This document shows, one piece after another, positions 30,679-38,823 of a DNA stretch of 43,467 nt. Within the stretch, counting starts at the first letter, position 1. Each line of letters begins with the position of its first letter. This DNA is from Halomonas sp. A11-A (GTDB lineage Bacteria > Pseudomonadota > Gammaproteobacteria > Pseudomonadales > Halomonadaceae), in assembly GCF_003182195.1 (NCBI RefSeq), contig NZ_QGTM01000024.1, forward strand, positions 1-43,467, written 5' to 3'. Position numbers and translations under genes: made by a program. The notes under the pieces were generated by a model. That model ran no database searches. It worked only from the letters and a program-made list of their open reading frames with translations, and had not been told where the DNA came from.

Positions 30679-31935
30679 ATGACTGAACTGGCTACCCGCG
30701 ATGCCGACGCGCCCGTCCTGGACGTGGCGGCGATCCGCGCGGACTTTCCGATCCTCGCCCGCCAGGTGCACGGCCGGCCGCTGGTCTATCTCGACAACGC
30801 GGCCACCAGCCAGACCCCGCGGCAGGTGATCGCGGCGTTCGACGACTACTACAGTCGCTACAACGCCAACATCCACCGCGGCCTGCACACCCTGGCGGAT
30901 GAGGCCACCGCGGCCTTCGAGGGCACCCGGGAGACGGTGCGCGGCTTCCTGAACGCGGCCGAGCATCGCGAGATCATCTTCACCCGCGGCACCACCGAGG
31001 CGATCAACCTGGTGGCCAACAGCTGGGGCCGCGCCAACCTGAAGGCCGGCGACGAGGTGCTGATCTCGCGCCTGGAGCACCACTCCAATATCGTGCCCTG
31101 GCAGCTCCTGGCCGCCGAGCTCGGCTTCACCATCAAGGTGATCCCGGTGGACGAGCGCGGCGTGCTGGATCTCGACGCCTACCGGGGGCTCTTCACCGAG
31201 CGCACCCGGCTGGTGGCGGTCAACCACGTCTCCAATGCCTTCGGCACCGTCAACCCGGTCAAGGCGATGGCCGCCATCGCCCACGCCCAGGGCGCGCTGA
31301 TCCTGGTGGATGGCGCCCAGGCCACCCCCCACCAGGCGGTGGACGTGCGCGACATCGACGCCGACTTCTATGCCTTCTCCGGCCACAAGGTCTATGGCCC
31401 GACCGGGGTGGGCGTGCTCTACGGCAAGGCGTCGCTGCTCGAGGCGATGCCGCCCTGGCAGGGCGGCGGCGAGATGATCAGGACGGTCTCCTTCGAGGCC
31501 GGCACCTCCTTCGCCGAGATCCCCCACAAGTTCGAGGCCGGCACCCCGGCCATCGCCGAGGTGATCGCCCTGGGCGTGGCGCTCAAGTGGGTGTCAGGCG
31601 TCGGCCTGGGCGCCATCGGCGCCAGGGAAAACCGCCTGCTCGAGCACGCTACCGCCGCGGTGTCGCGTATCGACGGCCTGCGCATCCTGGGCACCGCCCC
31701 GGGCAAGGCAGGGGTGCTGTCGTTTGTGGTCGAGGGCGCCCACGCCCAGGACATCGGCCTGCTGATCGACCAGCTCGGCGTGGCGATCCGCACCGGCCAC
31801 CACTGCGCCCAGCCGCTGCTGGCCCAGTTCGGCGTGGATGCCACCTGCCGGGCGTCGTTTGCCGCCTACAACACCCTGGACGAGATCGACACCTTCGCCG
31901 AGGCGCTGACCCGCGTCATCGGCATGGTGCGCTAA
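30679..31935 (+). CDS. sufS: Cysteine desulfurase SufS
   Basis: A 418-aa PLP enzyme of the class II (SufS/CsdA) desulfurases. It takes sulfur from cysteine for cluster assembly. The PLP lysine is K237 in AFSGHKVYGPTG, and the persulfide cysteine is C376 in RTGHHCAQPLL. Other landmarks are NIHRGLHTLA and LEHHSNIVPWQ. GAGGA lies 7 nt before ATG 30679. Class II enzymes usually work with SufE or SufU, but neither gene is next to it here. Confidence 0.97.
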   Translation: MTELATRDADAPVLDVAAIRADFPILARQVHGRPLVYLDNAATSQTPRQVIAAFDDYYSRYNANIHRGLHTLADEATAAFEGTRETVRGFLNAAEHREIIFTRGTTEAINLVANSWGRANLKAGDEVLISRLEHHSNIVPWQLLAAELGFTIKVIPVDERGVLDLDAYRGLFTERTRLVAVNHVSNAFGTVNPVKAMAAIAHAQGALILVDGAQATPHQAVDVRDIDADFYAFSGHKVYGPTGVGVLYGKASLLEAMPPWQGGGEMIRTVSFEAGTSFAEIPHKFEAGTPAIAEVIALGVALKWVSGVGLGAIGARENRLLEHATAAVSRIDGLRILGTAPGKAGVLSFVVEGAHAQDIGLLIDQLGVAIRTGHHCAQPLLAQFGVDATCRASFAAYNTLDEIDTFAEALTRVIGMVR

Positions 31936-31943
31936 GGACGCCC

Positions 31944-32516
31944 ATGAGCGAAATCGAGCAGATAGCCAGCCTCGAGAAGGGGCAGACCCTGCCGCTGCAG
32001 CGTGACGTGGAGGCGATCTCCATTCCTTTCGGCAAGACCGTCACCCTGGCCGAGGACAGCATCGTCAGCGTGATGCAGGCCAAGGGCAGCACGGTCAGTG
32101 TCGGCTTCGAGGGTCGCCTCTACCTGATCGAGGGCGCCAACCTCGACGCCCTGGGCCTGGAGGCCCTGCCGCGGCCGACCCTGGCCGAGGACGCCTCCGA
32201 GGAGGAGATCGAGCAGTTCGTCTGGGACCAGCTGCGCACCTGCTTCGACCCGGAGATCCCGGTCAACATCGTCGATCTGGGGCTGGTCTACGGCTGTCGC
32301 ATCGAGCGGCTGATCTCGGGGGAGCGCATCGTCACCATCCGCATGACCCTGACCGCCCCCGGCTGCGGCATGGGGGATGTGATCGCCGCCGACGCGCGCA
32401 ACAAGATCCTCGGTGCCCCGCAGATCAGCAAGGTGCATACCGAGATCGTCTTCGATCCGCCCTGGAGTCGTGAGATGATGAGCGAAGAGGCCCGGCTCGA
32501 ACTCGGCATGTTCTGA
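31944..32516 (+). CDS. sufT: SufT family Fe-S assembly protein (MIP18/DUF59)
   Basis: A 190-aa two-part protein: an N-terminal region of about 80 residues found in the 'putative Fe-S cluster assembly protein SufT' group, then a MIP18/DUF59 domain with FDPEIPVNIVDLGLVY (101-116) and the cysteine C141 in TAPGCGMGDVIAADAR, the position used for cluster or metal binding in relatives. It follows sufS after 8 bp, so it belongs to the operon and probably helps maturation or transfer of clusters to targets. Confidence 0.93.
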   Translation: MSEIEQIASLEKGQTLPLQRDVEAISIPFGKTVTLAEDSIVSVMQAKGSTVSVGFEGRLYLIEGANLDALGLEALPRPTLAEDASEEEIEQFVWDQLRTCFDPEIPVNIVDLGLVYGCRIERLISGERIVTIRMTLTAPGCGMGDVIAADARNKILGAPQISKVHTEIVFDPPWSREMMSEEARLELGMF

Positions 32517-32547
32517 CGGCGGCCTGGCCACACGCCCGGGGAGGGCC

Positions 32548-33300
32548 ATGAAGCGAACCGCCTGGAAGGCCCTGCGGGGGCTGCTGATGACCCTGGGGGC
32601 CGCCGCGCTGCTGGCGGCCCTGCTGTTCGTGGCAGCCAATCTCTGGGTGCTGGGCCGGACCCACTCGCGCATCGAGCACACCCTGCCGCTGTGCGGCGGC
32701 GAGCGGGTGGGGATCGTCTTCGGCACCTCCCACTGGACCCGCAGTGGCGTTCGCAATCCCTACTTCGATGCGCGCATGAGCGCCTCGGCCCGGCTGCTGC
32801 GCCTGGGCCGCGTCGATCACCTGCTGCTCTCCGGCGACAACCGTACCCGCTTCTACAACGAGCCCGTGACCATGTGGCGCGACCTGCGCGGTCGCCAGGT
32901 GGCCGATGCCGACCTGACCCTGGACTACGCCGGCTTCAGCACCTTCGACACCCTGGCCCGGGCTCGGGAGGTGTTCGGCGTCGAGCAGGCGCTGCTGATC
33001 ACCCAGGCCTGGCACCTGCCCCGGGCGCTGTTCATCGCCGATGCGCTGGGGCTGGAGGTCACCGGCTGCGCGGTGCCATCGCCCTCGCGCAAGGTCAGCG
33101 GAGAGTGGCGGCTGCAGGCACGGGAGTGGGTGGCGCGGGTGGCCACCCTGGGGGATCTCTATGTGTGGGGACGCGAGCCCTACTTCCTGGGGCCGCTGGA
33201 GCCGCTGGAGATTGCCCCGCGCTCCTGGGAAGCCTGGCTGTTCACTGCCGACGGCGAGGCTCCCGCGGAAGACGATGGCATCACCGGCGAGGGCGGCTGA
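32548..33300 (+). CDS. DUF218/SanA-like membrane-anchored protein
   Basis: A 250-aa protein with an N-terminal membrane anchor (LLMTLGAAALLAALLFVAAN) and a DUF218 domain outside: IVFGTSHWTRSGVRNPYFDARM, HLLLSGDNRTRFYNEP, LDYAGFSTFDTLARAREVFG and LLITQAWHLPRALFIAD. This order matches E. coli SanA, linked to envelope barrier function and vancomycin tolerance. The domain is thought to act on envelope components, but the reaction is unknown. It lies 31 bp after sufT, so it may be co-transcribed with suf. Confidence 0.88.
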   Translation: MKRTAWKALRGLLMTLGAAALLAALLFVAANLWVLGRTHSRIEHTLPLCGGERVGIVFGTSHWTRSGVRNPYFDARMSASARLLRLGRVDHLLLSGDNRTRFYNEPVTMWRDLRGRQVADADLTLDYAGFSTFDTLARAREVFGVEQALLITQAWHLPRALFIADALGLEVTGCAVPSPSRKVSGEWRLQAREWVARVATLGDLYVWGREPYFLGPLEPLEIAPRSWEAWLFTADGEAPAEDDGITGEGG

Positions 33301-33327
33301 CGGGGAGGGGCGAAAAATGAACGGCGC

Positions 33328-33370
33328 GAAAGGTGAAGGGCCCCGAAGGTGAGGGGCCCTGAAGGTGCGG
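33328..33370. repeat. Imperfect 16/17-nt tandem repeat forming a hairpin
   Basis: GAAAGGTGAAGGGCCCC (33328-33344) and GAAGGTGAGGGGCCCT (33345-33360), with a partial third copy at 33361-33370. GGGCCCC (33338-33344) and GGGGCCC (33353-33359) form a 7-bp stem. It lies between convergent genes and may end transcription weakly. Confidence 0.6.
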
Positions 33371-33389
33371 TGAAGCTGAGGCGCCGGGC

Positions 33390-33833
33390 TCAGCGCCGGC
33401 GCGGCTTTTGCTGGGCGTAGAGTTCGCGGATCAGCGCCCGGCAGCCCTTCCAGCACTCCTCGATCACCGGCTCGATGGCATCGGGCAGGGGATGGGTATA
33501 GAGGGTCGAGAGGGCCTGCATCAGCACCCGCTCCTGCTCGAGGAGCTCGCCGATCACCACCTGGCTCTCGTTGCCGACGAAGCTCTTCAGCCGGCTCCAC
33601 AGCCACATGTAGTCGTCGCGCTCCACGTCGGCATCGCGGGGCAGCATGTTGAGATGCTTGCGTGACAGCTCCTGAAGCTCGCGCATCGACCGGCTCCTGG
33701 CCTCGTAGTGAGGCTTCAGGGTGTCACGCAGGGCTGGGCGCAGGCGCTCCAGATTGTCCTGGAAATAGTCGATGCTGTCGGCCAGCGCCTCCAGGGCGCT
33801 GTCCATCGCCACCTGGCGATTGTCGAGAAACAT
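33390..33833 (-). CDS. Helical protein, possibly DUF2383/ferritin-like
   Basis: A 147-aa protein predicted to be almost fully helical, with charged heptad-like stretches (ALEALADSIDYFQDNLERL, SRSMRELQELSRKHLN, ESQVVIGELLEQERVLMQAL). The C-terminal half resembles DUF2383-type four-helix bundles (LYTHPLPDAIEPVIEECW then RALIRELY). That family is related to ferritin-like proteins, but I do not see a full set of metal ligands. A strong GGAGG site lies 7-8 nt before ATG 33833. It is the last gene in the leftward set after rimK (112 bp gap). Family assignment is tentative. Confidence 0.6.
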   Translation of the reverse strand: MFLDNRQVAMDSALEALADSIDYFQDNLERLRPALRDTLKPHYEARSRSMRELQELSRKHLNMLPRDADVERDDYMWLWSRLKSFVGNESQVVIGELLEQERVLMQALSTLYTHPLPDAIEPVIEECWKGCRALIRELYAQQKPRRR

Positions 33834-33945
33834 GAGCGGTCACCTCCTCCGGTGACGCAGATTGTGGCCGGGGAAACACTGTTTTACTACCCCCGGGAAG
33901 GAATAAATATCCCCCTATTGGGCCTGGCCGGCGGCGTTCTGGCAA

Positions 33946-34854
33946 TTACCCCTTGGGTTTAGGCGGTGCCTTGCGGTTGGGGGCGGCATTCTTCTCGATA
34001 TGCTCGATGATCAGGCCGGCGATGTCCTTGCCGGTGGCGGTCTCGATGCCCTGCAGGCCGGGGGAGGAGTTGACCTCCATGATCACCGGGCCGTGGTTGG
34101 AGCGCAGCAGGTCTACGCCTGCCACTCGCAGGCCCATGGCCTTGGCGGCGCGGATCGCCGTGGAGCGCTCCTCCGGCGTGATGCGGATCACGCTGGCGGT
34201 GCCGCCGCGGTGCAGGTTGGAGCGGAACTCGCCCTCGGCGGCCTGGCGCTTCATGGCCGCCACCACCTTGTCGCCGATCACGAAGCAGCGGATATCGGCG
34301 CCGCGGGCCTCCTTGATGTACTCCTGCACCATGATGTTGGCCTTCATGCCCATGAAGGCCTGGATCACGCTCTCGGCGGCCTGGTTGGTCTCCGCCAGCA
34401 CCACGCCGATGCCCTGGGTGCCCTCCAGCAGCTTGATGACCAGCGGGGCTCCCTTGACCATGGTGATCAGGTCGGGGATGTCGTCGGGCGAGTGGGCGAA
34501 GCCGGTGATCGGCAGGCCCAGCCCCTTGCGGGAGAGCAGCTGCAGCGAGCGCAGCTTGTCCCGGGAGCGGGTGATGGCCACCGAGTCGTTGATCACGTAG
34601 GTGCCCATCATCTCGAACTGGCGCAGCACGGCGCAGCCGTAGAAGGTCACCGAGGCGCCGATGCGCGGGATCACCGCGTCGAAGGGCTCGAGCTCCTCGC
34701 CCTTGAGGTGGATCGAGGGGTGGTGGGCGGCGATGCTCATGTAGCAGCGCAGGGTATCCACCACCCGGATGCTGTGGCCCCGCTGTTCGGCGGCTTCCAC
34801 CAGGCGGCGGGTGGAGTAGAGATTGCGGTTGCGTGACAGCAGCGCGATATGCAT
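33946..34854 (-). CDS. rimK: Ribosomal protein S6--L-glutamate ligase RimK
   Basis: A 302-aa ATP-grasp ligase, the same length as E. coli RimK (300). It adds glutamate residues to the C-terminus of ribosomal protein S6 and so modulates the ribosome. Seen: [39 protein letters not shown], the ATP-grasp [19 protein letters not shown] and the metal site [15 protein letters not shown]. It follows rimB by 40 bp, a pairing known from pseudomonads where RimB removes or counteracts the modification. Confidence 0.95.
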   Translation of the reverse strand: MHIALLSRNRNLYSTRRLVEAAEQRGHSIRVVDTLRCYMSIAAHHPSIHLKGEELEPFDAVIPRIGASVTFYGCAVLRQFEMMGTYVINDSVAITRSRDKLRSLQLLSRKGLGLPITGFAHSPDDIPDLITMVKGAPLVIKLLEGTQGIGVVLAETNQAAESVIQAFMGMKANIMVQEYIKEARGADIRCFVIGDKVVAAMKRQAAEGEFRSNLHRGGTASVIRITPEERSTAIRAAKAMGLRVAGVDLLRSNHGPVIMEVNSSPGLQGIETATGKDIAGLIIEHIEKNAAPNRKAPPKPKG

Positions 34855-34894
34855 CGAGGGGCTCCAGTGGCCGGGGGGCGGGGTGGCGTTCGCT

Positions 34895-35338
34895 TCAGGG
34901 TTCGCCGTGCAGGAAGGCGGCGCCGGGCGCCACCAGCAGACGGCGCAGGGCGCGGCGGCCCAGCAGCATGGGGTGGCGCATGTTGCGGCGGTCGGTCAGG
35001 GTCAGCTCCACCGGAAACTCCAGGTCGCCCAGGCGCATGGTGGTGCGGATCACATAGCGCCACTCCTCCTGGCCGTTGGAGCTGCGCACCTTGCGGCGGT
35101 CATGCAGGTGCATGCGGAACACGTGGGGCGGCGTGTGCGGGCCGCCGCTGCGCGTCGTGAAGCTGACCCACAGGTGGCCGTCCTCCTCGAAGGATTCGAT
35201 GTCCTCGGCGTGCAGCGCCGAGGTGCGCGCGCCGCTGTCGGCCTTGGCGCACAGGGTCAGGTGCATCTCCGGCAGTTCCACCATCTCGCGACGGCCGATC
35301 ACCGCCTTGGGGGTGTAGGGCAGTTCTCTCATGCTCAT
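34895..35338 (-). CDS. rimB: RimB-like retropepsin-fold protease (RimK-associated, DUF785)
   Basis: A 147-aa protein of the family once called 'ATP-dependent zinc protease'. The aspartic-protease-like motif D34-S-G-A-R-T-S-A-L lies near the N-terminus, after [15 protein letters not shown], and the C-terminal [20 protein letters not shown] is the family's second block. In Pseudomonas fluorescens RimB is a protease acting on glutamated S6 with RimK. Start ATG 35338 has AAGGA 6 nt upstream; ATG 35332 is an alternative. rimA was not found here. Confidence 0.88.
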   Translation of the reverse strand: MSMRELPYTPKAVIGRREMVELPEMHLTLCAKADSGARTSALHAEDIESFEEDGHLWVSFTTRSGGPHTPPHVFRMHLHDRRKVRSSNGQEEWRYVIRTTMRLGDLEFPVELTLTDRRNMRHPMLLGRRALRRLLVAPGAAFLHGEP

Positions 35339-35357
35339 GGGAATCCTTGCAGGCCTG

Positions 35358-36383
35358 TCAGCGGGTCAGGGCGGCCAGCCGGCGGCCGATCGGGCTCTCC
35401 GGGGCGGCCTCGCGCAGGGTCATCAGCACCGGCAGCCGCAGCCGCGGCACCAGCGCGAGGTCGCGGGCCACGCTCATGAAGTCGGCGGCCTCGCAGGCGG
35501 CCAGCCGTCCGAGAAAGTTGGGCAGCCGCTCAGCATCCTCCAGGTGGCGCCAGCCGCGCCCGGCCATGGCCGCCAGCAGGTCGGGGCCGCAGGCGTCGTC
35601 ATCGGCCAGCAGCTCGTCGTACCAGGCCCCGGCCAGCTCGCCCTCGGCGCCGGCCACGGCGCGCACGCAGGCGGAGAATACTTCGATGTCGCCGGCCCGG
35701 GCCGCCGCCTCACCGCGGTTGCGCAGTGCCCGGACAAGGCCAACCCCGATGGCCACATGTTCCAGACAGTAGCACAGCGAGGTGAGCACTTCGTGGGGCA
35801 GCTCGGGCAGCCGGGTGGCCAGCCGGGCCTGCTCATCGGCGTCCATGCGCACGACGAAGTCCGCCAGCCCCTGCAGGCCCAGGGCCTGCCAGTCGATGGC
35901 CTGCTGGCCGCTCAGGTAGGCCTCCACCGGCTCCAGGTGCTGGCTGGCCGGCAGGTCCAGGTCGAGGCTGGCGCGGGCATGCAGCAGGGCCTGGAAGGGC
36001 AGCGAGGGAGTGAAGGCCAGCGGGTTGTCCTTCATCAGGTTGTCCACCGCCTCGCCGTCCTCGCGCCCGACGCTTTGCACGCTGCGCCCCAGGGTCTCCA
36101 GCAGGCGCTGCAGGAAGGCGTCGCGGGGCGCCGGCACCAGCTGGCCCTGTTCGTCCAGGGGCAGGGCGAGGAACCAGATGACCGGCTCGGGCATGTCACC
36201 CAGGCGGAACACCAGGCCGAGACGCGCCTGGCCCTGCCAGGGGGCCGGCCAGGCCTGCTCGCCCGCCTCGAAGGCCGCCAGGGTCGCCATCTCGCAGGGC
36301 TCGACGCGTCTGCCCAGATGGTAGAGCCGTACCGCGGCGCCGCTGCGCACGAAGAAGTCATGTAAGGTGTTGATGGGCTGCAT
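35358..36383 (-). CDS. DUF3549 family protein
   Basis: A 341-aa protein starting MQPINTLHDFFVRSGAAVRL, the standard N-terminus of DUF3549, a gammaproteobacterial family of about 340 aa without assigned function. It contains a W-rich segment (QAWPAPWQGQARLGLVFRLG) and a long helical C-terminal part with repeated LP and acidic residues. No signal peptide. ATG 36383 has a GGGAG-type site upstream; the frame runs farther upstream without family sequence. It precedes rimB by 19 bp, which suggests one operon and a possible link to S6 modification. Confidence 0.88.
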   Translation of the reverse strand: MQPINTLHDFFVRSGAAVRLYHLGRRVEPCEMATLAAFEAGEQAWPAPWQGQARLGLVFRLGDMPEPVIWFLALPLDEQGQLVPAPRDAFLQRLLETLGRSVQSVGREDGEAVDNLMKDNPLAFTPSLPFQALLHARASLDLDLPASQHLEPVEAYLSGQQAIDWQALGLQGLADFVVRMDADEQARLATRLPELPHEVLTSLCYCLEHVAIGVGLVRALRNRGEAAARAGDIEVFSACVRAVAGAEGELAGAWYDELLADDDACGPDLLAAMAGRGWRHLEDAERLPNFLGRLAACEAADFMSVARDLALVPRLRLPVLMTLREAAPESPIGRRLAALTR

Positions 36384-36531
36384 GCTCTCTCCCGTCGTCG
36401 AACCGTGCACTCTACCTTGGCGGCCTGCCGCTGTCAGCAGCCGAGCGCAGCGGGAGACAGGGCCCTGGTCAATTCTTGATCGATCTCTGCCAGCCCCCAT
36501 GAGCCGTGGCTCCGCGTCGCCTTTCCAGAGA

Positions 36532-36605
36532 TTATCCACAGCCCCGTTCAGGAAAACTGTGAACTGTGCTCAGGCCGTCCCGGAAGAGGTGCCGGGTGTG
36601 GACAA
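36532..36605. promoter_or_regulatory. Pair of inverted DnaA-box-like 9-mers
   Basis: A perfect DnaA box TTATCCACA lies at 36532-36540, and TGTGGACAA (reverse of TTGTCCACA, one mismatch) at 36597-36605, in the 290-bp gap between divergent DUF3549 and yqcC genes. Nothing else in this gap is recognisable. Confidence 0.5.
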
Positions 36606-36674
36606 CCCTGTGGGGTAGCCAGGGGAGGGGGATCATAAGGATAATGGCGAGCACACATGACCGAGGTATTTCCC

Positions 36675-37007
36675 ATGAGCGTTCATCAGGAGCTGGCGGC
36701 CGCCCTGCGCGAGCTGGAGGCCACCATGCGGGCCACCGGGCAGTGGCGCATGGAGCCCCCGGAGCCCGCGGCCTTTGCCAGCATCGAGCCCTTCTGTGCC
36801 GACACCATGTCACTGTCCCAGTGGCTGCGCTTCGTCTTTATCGTGCGCCTGGAGGCGCTGGTGGAGGCCCGTGCGCCGATGCCGGCGAAGTGCGAGGTGG
36901 CCCCGGCGGTGGAGGCCTGGCTGGCCGAGTCCGGGGCGCGCGCCAGCGAGCGGCAGATGATCGCCGAGGCCGTGGCGCGCATCGACCGGCTGGTCACCGA
37001 GGGCTGA
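36675..37007 (+). CDS. yqcC: YqcC family protein (DUF446)
   Basis: A 110-aa small helical protein matching YqcC (E. coli 109 aa): LAAALRELEATMRATGQWRM, FASIEPFCADTMSLSQWLRF and VFIVRLEALVEARAPMP are the family landmarks. In enterics yqcC sits beside truC (tRNA pseudouridine 65 synthase); truC is not next to it here. Function unknown. I chose ATG 36675 because GAGG lies 8 nt upstream; ATG 36657 is in frame but less well placed. Confidence 0.9.
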   Translation: MSVHQELAAALRELEATMRATGQWRMEPPEPAAFASIEPFCADTMSLSQWLRFVFIVRLEALVEARAPMPAKCEVAPAVEAWLAESGARASERQMIAEAVARIDRLVTEG

Positions 37008-37034
37008 ACAGGGCCCGACATGCTTCCCCACCAG

Positions 37035-37070
37035 CGCAGGAGGCCCGCCATTGGCGGGCCTCCTGCGTTT
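37035..37070. terminator. Strong hairpin terminator between yqcC and ompW
   Basis: A 15-bp stem (37035-37049 with 37053-37067), loop ATT, followed by TTT. It serves yqcC and possibly ompW from the other side. Confidence 0.85.
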
Positions 37071-37089
37071 CGCGCGGGTGGCGCGAGGA

Positions 37090-37725
37090 TCAGAAGCGGT
37101 AGCTGATACCGCCCATGATGACCCAGGGATCGATCTTTACGGTGCCTACCTCAGTGCCGTTGAGGCTGGCGTCGGTTTCGATATCGATATACCAGGCGGC
37201 GGCGTTGAGCGCCCAGTTGTCGTCAATCAGGACGTCCACGCCCACCTGGCCGGCGGCGCCCCAGGAGCTGGAGAGGTCGAGGTCGATGCCATCAATATCA
37301 AGCTTCTCGCTGGAGAAGCGGGTGTAGTTGATGCCTACGCCGACATAGGGCTGCACCAGGGCCGCGGTGCCGCCCAGGGGGTAGTACTGCACGGTCAGGG
37401 TCGGGGGCAGGTGCTTGGTAGAAGCCAGGTTCTGGCCGTCCAGGTTGATGTCATGCTCGAAGGGCAGGGCGGCCAGCAGCTCGACGCCGACGTTATCGTG
37501 GAAGCGATAGCCCAGGGTAAAGGCGAAGTTGGTGTCATCCTGGACATCTACCGCCAGGTTGCCAAGAGCCGTATCGAGGTTACCGTTATCACTCTTGGGC
37601 GCTACCTTGGCGACGCCCAGGCGGGTAAAGAAGTCGCCCGCGCCGTAGGCCAGGGCCTGGGTGCTGGTGGTAAAGGCGGCGGCGGCCAGGCCGGCGGCGA
37701 GCAGGGTGGGGAAGTGCTTGCGCAT
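37090..37725 (-). CDS. ompW: Outer membrane protein OmpW (copy 1)
   Basis: A 211-aa protein with a signal peptide (MRKHFPTLLAAGLAAAAF..., cleavage after ALA at 26) and an eight-stranded beta-barrel. OmpW landmarks are YGAGDFFTRLGVAKVAPKSD, LGYRFHDNVGVELLAALPF, LPPTLTVQYYPLG, VQPYVGVGINYTRF and a C-terminal YRF with the terminal phenylalanine required for barrel insertion. OmpW forms a narrow hydrophobic channel linked to stress and to the shift to anaerobic life. A promoter with an FNR/Anr-type site lies upstream. A paralogue lies 213 bp upstream in the same direction. Confidence 0.95.
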   Translation of the reverse strand: MRKHFPTLLAAGLAAAAFTTSTQALAYGAGDFFTRLGVAKVAPKSDNGNLDTALGNLAVDVQDDTNFAFTLGYRFHDNVGVELLAALPFEHDINLDGQNLASTKHLPPTLTVQYYPLGGTAALVQPYVGVGINYTRFSSEKLDIDGIDLDLSSSWGAAGQVGVDVLIDDNWALNAAAWYIDIETDASLNGTEVGTVKIDPWVIMGGISYRF

Positions 37726-37796
37726 GGGGCGACTCCTTGACGTTCCGGTTTCAGCAATGCCGCACAGGCCCTTGCTGGCCTGTCGGGGTTAAGGCA

Positions 37797-37838
37797 ATTT
37801 TAATCAAGCCGCCTCGGAGCTTTCTTGACGCCGGTCAA
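37797..37838 (-). promoter_or_regulatory. FNR/Anr-type box and -10 upstream of ompW
   Basis: TTGACGCCGGTCAA (37825-37838) is a perfect inverted repeat that matches TTGAT-N4-ATCAA at 8 of 10 defined bases. On the minus strand a -10 TAAAAT lies at 37802-37797, placing the box centre 41.5 bp upstream of the predicted start, the class II position. Confidence 0.6.
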
Positions 37839-37870
37839 GTGGTGCTGCGATGCACAAGGGTGAGAGACAC

Positions 37871-37904
37871 AAAAAGACGCCGCCGGGCTGGGCCCGGCGG
37901 CGTC
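37871..37904 (-). terminator. Intrinsic terminator of the second ompW gene
   Basis: A 13-bp GC-rich stem (37876-37888 with 37892-37904), loop TGG. The AAAAA at 37871-37875 gives the T-tract on the minus strand. Confidence 0.88.
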
Positions 37905-37938
37905 CTTGGTTACCGCAATCATCATGCCATGTGCGGCA

Positions 37939-38544
37939 TCAGAAGCGCAGGGTCACGCCGCCGCCGATGGTCATGGGATCCACCTTGGCGGTGCCGAGGC
38001 GCTCGCCGTCTACGGAGATACGCGAGTCCACGTCGGCGTAGTTGGCGAAGCCGTTGAGCATCAGGTTCTCGGTGATGGCGAGATCCACCCCTACCTGCCC
38101 TACGGCGCCATAGCTGCGACGGGCATCCACGCCCTCCGGCTCGCCGGAGAAGCGGGTGTAGTTGAGGCCGGCGCCCACGTAGGGCTGCACGCGGGAGTCC
38201 ATGCCGCCCAGCGGGTAGTAGTTGACCAGAAGATTGATCGGCATCCGATCGACGCTGCCGAACTCACCGCCGCCGAGAGTCAGGTCGTGCTCGAACTTTT
38301 CGGAGCTGTTCAGTTCTATCCCCAGTTTGTCGGTGAAGAGATAGCCGAGACCATAGGTAAAGCCGCTGGCACTGCTAACCCCCAAGTCTAACTCGGCGGC
38401 CTGGCCGTTGTCTGAACGCGTGTCTGTCTTTGCGTAGCCGCCGCGCACAAAGATATCGCCCGCCTGGTAGGCCAGGGCCGCCTGGCTGGCGACGAGGCCC
38501 CCGGCGGAGAGCAGGGCGGCAGTGAGAAGGAAGTGCTTGTTCAT
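37939..38544 (-). CDS. OmpW family outer membrane protein (copy 2)
   Basis: A 201-aa paralogue of the downstream ompW. The signal peptide (MNKHFLLTAALLSAGG) is likely cut after ALA at 25, followed by YQAGDIFVRGGYAKTDTRSD, LGYLFTDKLGIELNSSEKF, NLLVNYYPLGG, VQPYVGAGLNYTRFSGE and the final LRF. It keeps the full barrel pattern but differs clearly in sequence from copy 1, so the duplication is not recent. It has its own terminator and upstream region (38545-38640) and no FNR-type box, so the two copies appear to be controlled differently. Confidence 0.93.
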   Translation of the reverse strand: MNKHFLLTAALLSAGGLVASQAALAYQAGDIFVRGGYAKTDTRSDNGQAAELDLGVSSASGFTYGLGYLFTDKLGIELNSSEKFEHDLTLGGGEFGSVDRMPINLLVNYYPLGGMDSRVQPYVGAGLNYTRFSGEPEGVDARRSYGAVGQVGVDLAITENLMLNGFANYADVDSRISVDGERLGTAKVDPMTIGGGVTLRF

Positions 38545-38823
38545 CAGGGTATCCTCGCATCGATCATGGGCGTCACAGGCCCGAGGGGTTTTTCTTGTAC
38601 ATTCTGACTATAGAAAAACATTTGGTAGAAGTCTTGTAAAGATTTTGGATGGCCGTGATAGACCCTGATGGTCGGCATCACGGGAGATTTCGGCGGTGGC
38701 GGCGGGGCACAGGCGCGGGCCTTGCTGTACAAGATTTTTCGCGCTGCGGAATCGACGGTTCGCGCTCCGGGCGGAAATCGTCTTGACTTGAGGGAGGACA
38801 AGGAGAAGCCAGGGGGAAGACCC

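Noticed and set aside
36532..36605. Replication origin
   Set aside because: Only two DnaA boxes, no strong A/T-rich unwinding region, and none of the usual neighbours (dnaA, dnaN, gidA, parAB).
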